A stretch of 34,471 nucleotides of DNA from the NCBI GenBank assembly GCA_012837885.1, contig DUQI01000045.1, forward strand, positions 1 through 34,471. The letters are read 5' to 3'. Made by a program: the position numbers and the translations under genes. Shown piece by piece: positions 1 to 6,827 of the stretch; positions within the stretch are counted from its first letter, which is position 1; every line of letters begins with the position of its first letter. Origin of the DNA: Fastidiosipila sp. (GTDB taxonomy: Bacteria; Bacillota; Clostridia; Saccharofermentanales; DTU023). A model generated the notes under the pieces. The model did no database searches and was not told where the DNA came from. It was given only the letters and a program-made list of their open reading frames with translations.

Positions 1-2
1 AT

Positions 3-737
3 ATGGTCTGGTACTTTAGTGCGACGGGCAATAGTGAACATGTAGCCAAGACGCTGGCAGAACAGCTTGGCGAGGAAATTGCGCCGATCGAGGCGTCGAC
101 CTTGATTGACACGCGCCACGGCGAACGCACCGTTGTTGTGACTCCTGTCTATTATTTTTCAGCACCTGAGATCGTACTGAATTGTTTGCGACGTTCAACG
201 TTCCAAAGCGATGACGTATTGCATGTTGTCTTCACGTCCGGAAGAATGGCCGGTGGCGCAGATCATACGGTACGTGAAGCGGCTTCGAATGCAACCGTGC
301 TGACTCATCATATATCTATGCTAACGAATTACATCGTGTTCTATAAAATGCCGAAACAGGCGGAAGTCGATAAATTGCTGGCCGGTGCTGATCAGGCATT
401 CGAGCAAATCATTGAAAGTATAGTTTCAAATGTCGGGACTTATGCAAGTGAGTCCTGGTGGAAGTATGTTGGCATTCCTGCACGTTGGCTTTATCAGATG
501 CATACCAAGACACGTCGCTTCACTGCGACCAATCGATGTAACAGTTGCGGTATATGCGTTAAAGGATGCCCAGTCGGTGCGATTCGGCTGATTGATGGAC
601 ATCCACAATGGGTGAAAGATAGATGCGAGCACTGCCTGAAGTGCCTGCACCGCTGTCCGACGCTGGCGATCGAATATGGTAAGAGCACGCGTGGGAAGGA
701 TCGTTATGTCTATCCTCGTGTAATGTCGAACCGGTAA
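3..737 (+). CDS. EFR1-type flavodoxin/ferredoxin fusion protein
   Basis: A 244-residue protein that opens with a flavodoxin-like segment (residues 1-20 contain the FSATGN phosphate-loop motif, an FMN-binding signature) and ends with two 4Fe-4S ferredoxin motifs: Cys179, 182, 185, 189 and Cys208, 211, 214, 218, each CxxCxxCxxxCP. This is the architecture of the EFR1 family of ferredoxin/flavodoxin proteins common in anaerobic Clostridia, where they are inferred to shuttle low-potential electrons; the exact partner is unknown. Family members usually start within a residue or two of this FYFSxTGN motif, so the ATG at position 3 is probably the real start even though it lies at the window edge and its ribosome binding site cannot be seen. 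It is followed after about 20 bases by another flavoprotein gene, suggesting a redox operon. Confidence 0.85.
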   Translation: MVWYFSATGNSEHVAKTLAEQLGEEIAPIEASTLIDTRHGERTVVVTPVYYFSAPEIVLNCLRRSTFQSDDVLHVVFTSGRMAGGADHTVREAASNATVLTHHISMLTNYIVFYKMPKQAEVDKLLAGADQAFEQIIESIVSNVGTYASESWWKYVGIPARWLYQMHTKTRRFTATNRCNSCGICVKGCPVGAIRLIDGHPQWVKDRCEHCLKCLHRCPTLAIEYGKSTRGKDRYVYPRVMSNR

Positions 738-756
738 CATTTGGAGTGTGGTTTCC

Positions 757-1377
757 ATGAAGATTATCTTAATTAACGGCAGTCCCAACCAGAAGGGATG
801 CACTTATACAGCTTTGTCTGAGGTGGCTTTTGCGCTTGAAAAAGAGGGTGTAGAAAGCGAAATCATATGGCTCGGTAAGCGAGGTGTTCCTGACTGCACG
901 GATTGCGGTTATTGCGAAAGAGAAGAAACGTGTGTTTTTGACGATGAGGTGAACCGACTGCTTTTGAGCGCAGATGAATGGGATGGGCTCGTTGTCGGCT
1001 CTCCCGTCTATTACGCTGGTCCATCGGGTGCCATAACGTCGTTTTTGAATCGTCTGTTTTTTGCAGGCGGTCGTAAGATGGTAGGAAAGGTGGGAGCAGC
1101 AGTCGTGTCTTGCAGACGCGGTGGTGCAACAGCCGCTTTTGATCGTCTGAACAAATACTTTTCGATCAGCAACATGATCATTGCGACTTCACAGTACTGG
1201 AATCAGGTGCACGGAAGCACAGCGGAAGAAGTGAAGAGGGATCTGGAAGGCATGCAGACGATGCGTCGGCTCGGTGCGAATATCGCCTATTTGTTGAAAC
1301 TTCAGAAGGCCGGCGAAAAGGCTGGTATCTCGTTGCCGGAACCGGAGCCCCGGGAGTGGACGAACTTCATTCGCTAG
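757..1377 (+). CDS. Flavodoxin-family NAD(P)H-dependent reductase / iron-sulfur flavoprotein-like
   Basis: A 206-residue flavodoxin-like-fold protein. The N-terminus (MKIILINGSP) is the phosphate-binding loop of the NADPH-dependent FMN reductase family, and GSPVYYAGPSG near residues 80-90 is the second FMN-contact loop. A compact cysteine cluster (Cys47, 50, 53, 59; spacing x2, x2, x5) resembles the 4Fe-4S ligand cluster of iron-sulfur flavoproteins (Isf), so it may hold a cluster as well as FMN. I chose the ATG at 757 because a TTGGAG binding site sits about 10 bases upstream; the in-frame GTG at 748 is one base from that site and cannot be served by it. Likely cotranscribed with the EFR1 gene upstream. 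Substrate unknown. Confidence 0.85.
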   Translation: MKIILINGSPNQKGCTYTALSEVAFALEKEGVESEIIWLGKRGVPDCTDCGYCEREETCVFDDEVNRLLLSADEWDGLVVGSPVYYAGPSGAITSFLNRLFFAGGRKMVGKVGAAVVSCRRGGATAAFDRLNKYFSISNMIIATSQYWNQVHGSTAEEVKRDLEGMQTMRRLGANIAYLLKLQKAGEKAGISLPEPEPREWTNFIR

Positions 1378-1453
1378 TTCGCCATAATTGACCGCAAAAC
1401 GTAACGTATACGCAACAAAAAACGCCGCAAATCGGTCTTTTGTGTCCTCTGCG

Positions 1454-1471
1454 ACGGTTGTTAGCAACCGT
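1454..1471. promoter_or_regulatory. Dyad over the -35 of the Crp/Fnr gene: candidate autoregulatory operator
   Basis: A perfect inverted repeat, ACGGTTG - TTAG - CAACCGT, in the 140-base gap before the Crp/Fnr-family gene. It overlaps a promoter-like TTGTTA (1458-1463), which is followed after 17 bases by TATTCT (1481-1486). Half-sites separated by four bases resemble the spacing of FNR-type operators. The sequence has no T-tract, so it is not a terminator. Binding by the adjacent regulator is an inference. Confidence 0.4.
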
Positions 1472-1486
1472 AACATTTGCTATTCT
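1458..1486 (+). promoter_or_regulatory. Candidate promoter for the Crp/Fnr gene
   Basis: TTGTTA (1458-1463) and TATTCT (1481-1486) are separated by 17 bases and lie about 32 bases upstream of the start codon at 1518. The two hexamers each match the housekeeping consensus only partly. The -35 overlaps the dyad at 1454-1471. Confidence 0.4.
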
Positions 1487-1517
1487 GTGTAACAATACCT
1501 GAATGAAGTGAGGGTTT

Positions 1518-2252
1518 ATGAAAAGAATCTGCGACATCCTTGGTTCGACCGCCTTGTTGGAGGGGTTGACGCATGAGTTGTATCACGACTTTTGTAGCAC
1601 TACCAACATTAGGACGGTCTGGAAAGGTGAAGTGATAGCGGAGGAAGGAAGTACGGCGCGCGGCGTTTATGTGATCTTGGAAGGTCAGATCGCCGAGCAA
1701 AAGCATTCCAGCTCCGGAGAATTTACCACTATTAATTTATACGGCCCACTTGAGATGTTTGGTGAAGATCTCGTCTTTGCAACGAGAAAAAAATACCAGA
1801 CGACGTTCGAAGCGGTAACCAATTCCAAACTCGTGTTTTTATCGAGAGAGCAGCTGCTGGCCATGATCTCGAAAAGCGCACAGCTGTTACATAATTTCAT
1901 GCGTGTGCTCTCGGATCGCCTGACGGCTCAGAAAAGACGCATTAATCTTTTGTCCCAGAAAAGTCTGAGACAAAAGATTGCAAGCTATCTGCTCGATCTT
2001 TTGCACGATCAGCTTGAACAAAATGGCCAGACATTCGAAGAAGCGTCGCGCGTCATCTCTACGCACGCCGTTGAATTACCTGTTTCGAAGGAAGTCGTCT
2101 CAAGACTTCTCGCGATGCCGCGTCCGTCGTTTTCCAGAGAATTGATCTCGATGGAAAGAGACGGATTGATCAGGGTGAGTGGTCGTGTGATCTGGCTGAT
2201 GGACGTTGAAAGTCTTGCCAAAGGCTTGATAGAAGGATTTATAACGGCATAA
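1518..2252 (+). CDS. Crp/Fnr-family transcriptional regulator
   Basis: A 244-residue protein, close to the family's usual length. Residues ~15-115 form a cyclic-nucleotide-binding-type jelly roll (EGSTARGVYVILEGQIAEQ, then LYGPLEMFGEDLVF), residues ~115-145 are the dimerisation helix, and residues ~150-235 are a winged HTH with the recognition region PVSKEVVSRLLAMPRPSFSREL. There is no N-terminal cysteine cluster of the FNR type, so the effector cannot be read from the sequence; sensing of redox, nitrosative stress or a small ligand are options. Binding site GTGAGG precedes the ATG. The two upstream genes encode flavin and Fe-S redox proteins, which suggests a redox-responsive regulon. Confidence 0.9.
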   Translation: MKRICDILGSTALLEGLTHELYHDFCSTTNIRTVWKGEVIAEEGSTARGVYVILEGQIAEQKHSSSGEFTTINLYGPLEMFGEDLVFATRKKYQTTFEAVTNSKLVFLSREQLLAMISKSAQLLHNFMRVLSDRLTAQKRRINLLSQKSLRQKIASYLLDLLHDQLEQNGQTFEEASRVISTHAVELPVSKEVVSRLLAMPRPSFSRELISMERDGLIRVSGRVIWLMDVESLAKGLIEGFITA

Positions 2253-2255
2253 TAT
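2226..2255 (+). promoter_or_regulatory. Candidate promoter for the cdaR-ftsEX operon
   Basis: TTGATA (2226-2231), an 18-base spacer and TAATAT (2250-2255), at the 3' end of the Crp/Fnr gene and about 75 bases ahead of the regulator start at 2328. Reasonable -35, imperfect -10. Confidence 0.35.
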
Positions 2256-2327
2256 AGCGCTGACATGGCCGTACAGTATGTCGACCGTGAATGTTAAACG
2301 CAAAGAAATACGGAGGATAATGGCTTT

Positions 2328-3428
2328 ATGGAAGAAGTCAGATACTTAATAGAGGAAGTAGCCAAGTTTTTGGACCGTCCGGCAGGTGTAATCAATCGTG
2401 ACGGTATGGTCGTGGTCAGCACGGAAAAGAGTCAGGAAGGCAAAAAGGATGAGCACTTTACTGAACTCGGTGAAGTCGGTGAACTCCTGATCTCGGCCGG
2501 CAATAGAACGTATGCGATGCTTGAACATGCGGAGGCAGGTCCTTTTGCTGCCTACATCGACGGCACCGATGAGACGAGCCGCAACTATCTGGAGCTCATC
2601 TTGCGCTATCTGAAGTCGGAGTTGAAGGAACGCGATTCCGAAGCAGGAAGGCTCGCTTTCTTGAAGAACGTCCTTTTGGAAAACGAATTGCCTGGGGATA
2701 TCCCGCTCAAAGCGAGAGAGCATAAAGTCCTCTATTCGACGCGTCGTCAGGCCTTCTTGATTCAGTTTGAAGACGGCAATGCTCAGTCGTATGTCGATAC
2801 GCTGAAAGAAGCGCTGGAAAGCTGGGGCAAGGATTATATCCTGCCGATGGATGAAGAAAATATCGTCGTCTTGCTCGAACTTGACGAAAGCGAGGATCAG
2901 GGCGAGTCGGTCGATCAGCTGGCGCAGCGCATCTTCGATACATTGAATGACGAAGAGATGCCGAAGGTCTATATCGGCATCGGCTTGCCTGCCGAGACCT
3001 TGAAAGAGACAGCGAAGAGCTACCGCGAAGCATCACTTGCGTTGACGGTCGGCAGCATCTTCGAGAGTGAATCTTATATCATGCGCTATGACAAACTGGG
3101 TCTTGGCCGTCTGATTTATCAGTTGCCGCCGACCCTGTGTCACATGTTTTTGTCCGAAGTCTTCCGACCGGGTGCCTATGAAGCACTCGACAACGAGACG
3201 CTCCTGACGATTCAAAAATTCTTTGAAAACAACCTGAACGGCAGTGAAACGAGCCGTCAGTTGTTTGTCCACAGAAACACACTCGTCTATCGTCTCGACA
3301 AGGTTCAGAAAATCACCGGTCTCGACCTTAGAAACTTTGACGATGCCGTCTTGTTTAAACTGGCGGCGATGGTTAGAAAATACCTGGAAAAACAAGGTAC
3401 CGCCTTTTCCGGCGGCGGAAAGTGGTAA
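2328..3428 (+). CDS. PucR/CdaR-family transcriptional regulator
   Basis: A 366-residue protein. The first ~100 residues look like a small sensor-type domain (VINRDGMVVVSTEKS). Residues ~130-250 resemble the degenerate GGDEF-like domain of CdaR regulators (YIGIGLPAETLKETAKSYREASLAL is its conserved end). Residues ~295-350 are the PucR-type C-terminal HTH (SETSRQLFVHRNTLVYRLDKVQKITGLD in segments). The ATG at 2328 follows CGGAGG by about 11 bases. A gene of this type standing directly before ftsE is, from memory, a recurring arrangement in Clostridia, which suggests it controls the ftsEX-hydrolase genes. Its ligand is unknown. Confidence 0.85.
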   Translation: MEEVRYLIEEVAKFLDRPAGVINRDGMVVVSTEKSQEGKKDEHFTELGEVGELLISAGNRTYAMLEHAEAGPFAAYIDGTDETSRNYLELILRYLKSELKERDSEAGRLAFLKNVLLENELPGDIPLKAREHKVLYSTRRQAFLIQFEDGNAQSYVDTLKEALESWGKDYILPMDEENIVVLLELDESEDQGESVDQLAQRIFDTLNDEEMPKVYIGIGLPAETLKETAKSYREASLALTVGSIFESESYIMRYDKLGLGRLIYQLPPTLCHMFLSEVFRPGAYEALDNETLLTIQKFFENNLNGSETSRQLFVHRNTLVYRLDKVQKITGLDLRNFDDAVLFKLAAMVRKYLEKQGTAFSGGGKW

Positions 3429-3431
3429 AAG

Positions 3432-3449
3432 GCGGCTGAACGAAGCCGC
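3432..3449 (+). promoter_or_regulatory. Stem-loop directly before the ftsE start codon
   Basis: A 6-bp GC stem, GCGGCT - GAACGA - AGCCGC, ends eight bases before the ftsE ATG at 3458. No ordinary ribosome binding site lies between hairpin and ATG. The only purine run (AAAAGG, 3427-3432) is on the far side, overlapping the stop codon of the preceding regulator gene, so folding would bring it close to the start. This may couple ftsE translation to the upstream gene. Confidence 0.4.
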
Positions 3450-3457
3450 TCACACAC

Positions 3458-4552
3458 ATGGCTGACAGTATTAATTTCGTCCGCGTGTCGAAACGATACG
3501 CGAATGGCGTCGTCGCATTAAGAGATGTCTCTTTTTCGATTGCGGACGGCGAGTTCGTGTTCGTCATCGGTGAAAGCGGAGCAGGCAAGTCGACGATCGT
3601 CAAATTGTTGACGCGCGAAGAAAAGACGTCTTCCGGTAAGATCCTGCTCAATAACTTCGACATCACCGGACTTTACGAAAAACACGTGCCCTATATGCGG
3701 CGCAAGATCGGCATGATCTTTCAAGACTACCGTCTGATCGATACGAAGACCGTTTACGAGAACGTGGCCTTTGCCATGGAAATTGTCGGTGCACCACCGC
3801 GCGTGATCGCGCGTCGTGTCCCGATCGTCTTGCGTATGGTCGGTCTAAAGCATCGTTCGAATGCGTACCCGACCCAATTGTCGGGTGGCGAGGCGCAACG
3901 CGTCGGCATCGCCAGAGCGGTCGTCAACAATCCGCGCATCATTCTGGCCGATGAACCGACCGGCAACCTTGATCCGGCGAACGGTGAGTCGATCATGGCG
4001 GCGCTCAATAAGGTAAATAAGGAAGGAACGACGGTTCTTTGTTGCACCCACGATATCGAACTGGTGCGGCGCATGAACCATCGTGTTCTCGAGTTCAAAG
4101 ACGGCCACTTGATCTCCGATACAGGAGGCGGTTATACGTCTTTGCCTTTGCCACCACGTCATGAGATGGCTGAAGTGCAGCCAAACATGGATCTCGAACG
4201 CATTCTGCGACGACGTCGTGAACCGGTCAGAGAAGAGCCTGTCGTCTCGGCTTCAACGATTCAGGATGATATCGAGAGAATTCTTAGTCGCTTGCCGCGG
4301 CGTGAAGCTACTGAAGCCGATGAGACGTTGGAGACAGTCGAGGCGCCCGAACTCGATACTGAAACGGAAGAAGACACATCGGTAGAAGAGGTGCTGACTG
4401 TCGAGAACGAAGAAGAGGTTTCTGATGATGAGAGCGATGGGCTCGCTGAAACAGAGGCTGAAACGGCGAAAGACACGTCGGAAACCGATGCTGACGATAA
4501 TATTGATGACGATTCAGCCAAGCTTGAATCGGAAGACCAGGCGGCGGTGTAA
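3458..4552 (+). CDS. ftsE: Cell-division ABC transporter ATPase FtsE with long acidic C-terminal tail
   Basis: ATPase of the FtsEX complex, which acts at the membrane to couple division to peptidoglycan hydrolase activation. Residues 1-~222 are a canonical FtsE: Walker A GESGAGKST (38-46), Q-loop Gln89, signature LSGGE (141-145), Walker B IILADEP (161-167) and H-loop His198. FtsE is normally ~220-230 residues; this one has 364. The extra ~140 residues hold two similar amphipathic motifs, DLERILRRRRE (245-255) and DIERILSRLPRRE (271-283), followed by a Glu/Asp/Thr-rich, probably disordered tail to the end. The tail is in frame, uninterrupted and followed after five bases by ftsX, so it is not a readthrough artefact. 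The ATG at 3458 gives the usual N-terminus; it lacks a clear binding site (see the hairpin). Confidence 0.95.
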   Translation: MADSINFVRVSKRYANGVVALRDVSFSIADGEFVFVIGESGAGKSTIVKLLTREEKTSSGKILLNNFDITGLYEKHVPYMRRKIGMIFQDYRLIDTKTVYENVAFAMEIVGAPPRVIARRVPIVLRMVGLKHRSNAYPTQLSGGEAQRVGIARAVVNNPRIILADEPTGNLDPANGESIMAALNKVNKEGTTVLCCTHDIELVRRMNHRVLEFKDGHLISDTGGGYTSLPLPPRHEMAEVQPNMDLERILRRRREPVREEPVVSASTIQDDIERILSRLPRREATEADETLETVEAPELDTETEEDTSVEEVLTVENEEEVSDDESDGLAETEAETAKDTSETDADDNIDDDSAKLESEDQAAV

Positions 4553-4557
4553 CGGCT

Positions 4558-5466
4558 ATGAGAAAGTATGAAGTTCGTTATTCACTACGCGACAGCTGGC
4601 AAAACATCGTGCGACACCCGCTCGTGCTTATTGCCTCGGTCACAACCGTCGCCCTGATGCTCCTCCTGATGAGCTTTTATGTCGCTTTCAGCCTAAACGC
4701 GGCGCATCTTGTCGAAGTTGCTTCAAAGCAGCCGCCGATTCAATTGACCATGAACACCGACATCGATGAACAGCAATTGATCGAAATGGATCAGTTCCTG
4801 ACTAATGATGAACGGGTCATGGAGTTTCAACGATTTTCTCCCGAAGAAAACCTCGAGAACTTCAAAGTAGACATGGGCAAGGAAGAGCTCTTTGAAGAAG
4901 AGTCTTTGCTTCACGTATTTCCTTATACGTATAGTATCCGCTTGAACGATGCTGCATTCAGTGAGGAATTCAGTGAAGACGTCGAGATCATGCCGGGCGT
5001 ATTTAAGGTCAAGCTGCAACTCGCAATCATGGAATGGCTCGATAGTCTGACCAGAACCGTCAATCAGGTGGGTATCGCAGCGTTTGCGGTGCTGGCCATC
5101 ATTTCGATTCTCGTCGTGGCGAACATGGTGCGTGTTTCCGTCCTCTCACGTGCGACGGAGATCGGCATCATGAAATATGTCGGGGCCACCAACCTCTATG
5201 TGCGTATCCCGTTTATCGTCGAAGGCATGTTCGCCGGATTCATCGGCGCCTTTGTCGCGACTCTCGTATCAGGGCTTGTCTATAGCGGTCTGACTTCGGC
5301 AAGTGGAGGTCAGGCGGATAACGTATTAGGCCGTATGGCAGAGGAGTTTGCCTTATTACCAACTTCTCAAATCGTGCTCACCGTGCTAATATTGAATATT
5401 GTAATTGGCTTGAGCCTCTGTGTGCTCGCCAGTTTAATGTCGGTCAAACGGCATATAAACGTGTAG
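4558..5466 (+). CDS. ftsX: Cell-division protein FtsX
   Basis: Membrane partner of FtsE; 302 residues, usual for Gram-positive FtsX. Topology reads as a short cytoplasmic N-terminus, TM1 (~residues 22-46), an extracellular domain (~50-165) rich in acidic residues, then TM2 (~170-192), TM3 (~213-245) and TM4 (~272-296). The conserved cytoplasmic stretch VRVSVLSRATEIGIMKYVGAT after TM2 is the FtsX/MacB-type coupling region that docks on the ATPase. FtsEX does not transport a substrate; ATP hydrolysis is thought to change the extracellular loop and switch on a peptidoglycan hydrolase, for which the next gene is the obvious candidate. Only five bases separate it from ftsE. Confidence 0.95.
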   Translation: MRKYEVRYSLRDSWQNIVRHPLVLIASVTTVALMLLLMSFYVAFSLNAAHLVEVASKQPPIQLTMNTDIDEQQLIEMDQFLTNDERVMEFQRFSPEENLENFKVDMGKEELFEEESLLHVFPYTYSIRLNDAAFSEEFSEDVEIMPGVFKVKLQLAIMEWLDSLTRTVNQVGIAAFAVLAIISILVVANMVRVSVLSRATEIGIMKYVGATNLYVRIPFIVEGMFAGFIGAFVATLVSGLVYSGLTSASGGQADNVLGRMAEEFALLPTSQIVLTVLILNIVIGLSLCVLASLMSVKRHINV

Positions 5467-5495
5467 AAGCCTGCACGGACCTTGAAAGGAATGTC

Positions 5496-6815
5496 ATGTT
5501 GAAGACTGTACGTCCGTTTCGCTTGTTGGTCGCGCTGGCCATGATGCTGGCCTTATTCGCGACACCGGTTACGGCTTCGTCGTCACAAACGGCACGCGAA
5601 ATAGAGAGCGCAAAAGCAACAAGAGATCGATATAATCAGCGCCTCGCTGAAGCCCGAGCTAATCAAAATGCCCTGCAAAATCAAACGAATCAGTTGTCCT
5701 CGGATTTGGCTTGGATTCAAAGCCGAAATGAGGAACAGCGGGAACTTTGCGAGCTTCTTTTGCAACAAAAAAATGACGCGCTCATGGTGATGGCGCAGAC
5801 GGCGAACGATTATGCTGATGCGGTTGAAGCGCTGGAAGAAAAAAAGGGACAGTATGCGGCGAGACTGCGCATCATGTTCGACTATACAGGACAATCGATG
5901 TTCGACGCTTTCCTCGAAGCCGATTCGCTTCAGGGGTTTTTCACTACCGTTGAATTCATGAAACTGATCTCGGACTCCGACGAGCAGATGATCGAGGAGT
6001 TGACGGCGGCGCGCGAAGAATGTGATCTGAGAAAAGCCGACGCTGAAGCGGCCGCCACCGAGATGGAGCGTCTGGTCGAAGAAGCCGATGCCGCACTCGC
6101 TGAATTGCAAAGTAACGAGATGATGGCGAATTCACGCATGTACGATCTCAAAAATGAATTGTCCGCTGCCAATAATGAAGCGGCCGCCTGGGCGGCTGAA
6201 TCTGCCGCGATCAATAATGAGATCGCGAATTTGACTGCCCAATATAACTCACAGATTGAAGCCGAACGTCGTGCTGAAGCCGCCAGACAAGAAGCGGCCA
6301 GGCAGGAAGCGGCAAGACAAGAGGCAGCCAGACGGGAAGCGGCACGATTGGAAGCTGAACGTCAGGCGAGCCAGACTCAGACCAAGCCGGCTCAACCTGC
6401 GACACCACCGGCGGCTCCACCTCCGTCTTCGGGTGGCGGCTACGCCTGGCCTGTGCCGGGGCATTATCGCGTGTCGTCTTATTTTGGCTATCGTAATTTG
6501 TTCGGCGGCACATATCACTCGGGAATCGATGTACCTGCACCGAGCGGTACACCGATTGTCGCAGCAAAAAGCGGCGTCGTCTTGCTGACAGGTTTCCGTG
6601 GCAATTACGGCCGCCTGATCACGATCGCGCATAGCGACGGTACACAGACGTATTACGCACACTGTTCCGGTTTCGCTGTGTCGCCGGGACAGACCGTGAG
6701 TCGTGGTCAGACGATCGGCTACGTCGGAAATACGGGACGATCGACCGGGCCACATTTACACTTTGAAATTAGAAATGCCAAGGGAACCGCCGTCAATCCG
6801 ATGAGCTATTATTAG
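5496..6815 (+). CDS. Secreted coiled-coil M23 peptidoglycan endopeptidase (probable FtsEX-controlled hydrolase)
   Basis: A 439-residue exported protein. Signal peptide residues 1-~27 (basic start, hydrophobic core, cleavage near PVTA). Residues ~30-255 form a long coiled coil with a break around residues 125-160, as in EnvC and PcsB-type proteins that bind FtsX. Residues ~259-290 are an Ala-Arg-Gln-Glu helical repeat, ~292-312 a Pro-rich linker, and ~315-439 an M23/LytM domain. Metal and catalytic residues are intact: His341 and Asp345 (HSGID), His389 (YAH), His420/His422 (HLH). Unlike enterobacterial EnvC, whose LytM domain is degenerate, this one should cut peptide cross-links itself. Binding site GAAAGGA precedes the ATG. 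It lies 29 bases after ftsX. Confidence 0.92.
   Translation: MLKTVRPFRLLVALAMMLALFATPVTASSSQTAREIESAKATRDRYNQRLAEARANQNALQNQTNQLSSDLAWIQSRNEEQRELCELLLQQKNDALMVMAQTANDYADAVEALEEKKGQYAARLRIMFDYTGQSMFDAFLEADSLQGFFTTVEFMKLISDSDEQMIEELTAAREECDLRKADAEAAATEMERLVEEADAALAELQSNEMMANSRMYDLKNELSAANNEAAAWAAESAAINNEIANLTAQYNSQIEAERRAEAARQEAARQEAARQEAARREAARLEAERQASQTQTKPAQPATPPAAPPPSSGGGYAWPVPGHYRVSSYFGYRNLFGGTYHSGIDVPAPSGTPIVAAKSGVVLLTGFRGNYGRLITIAHSDGTQTYYAHCSGFAVSPGQTVSRGQTIGYVGNTGRSTGPHLHFEIRNAKGTAVNPMSYY
6270..6359 (+). repeat. In-frame 15-bp tandem repeat encoding Ala-Ala-Arg-Gln-Glu units
   Basis: About five to six imperfect 15-base units inside the M23 hydrolase gene encode repeats of AARQE/AARRE/AARLE (residues ~259-288). 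They form a charged single helix linking coiled coil and catalytic domain. The copy number could vary by slippage without changing frame. Confidence 0.7.
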
Positions 6816-6827
6816 CGGGAGGTTTAC

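Noticed and set aside
4261-4521. A minus-strand frame of 86 residues, rich in serine, opposite the ftsE tail
   Set aside because: It is the antisense of the GAA/GAC-rich acidic tail and has no binding site; its Ser/Val composition is a mirror of that coding bias.
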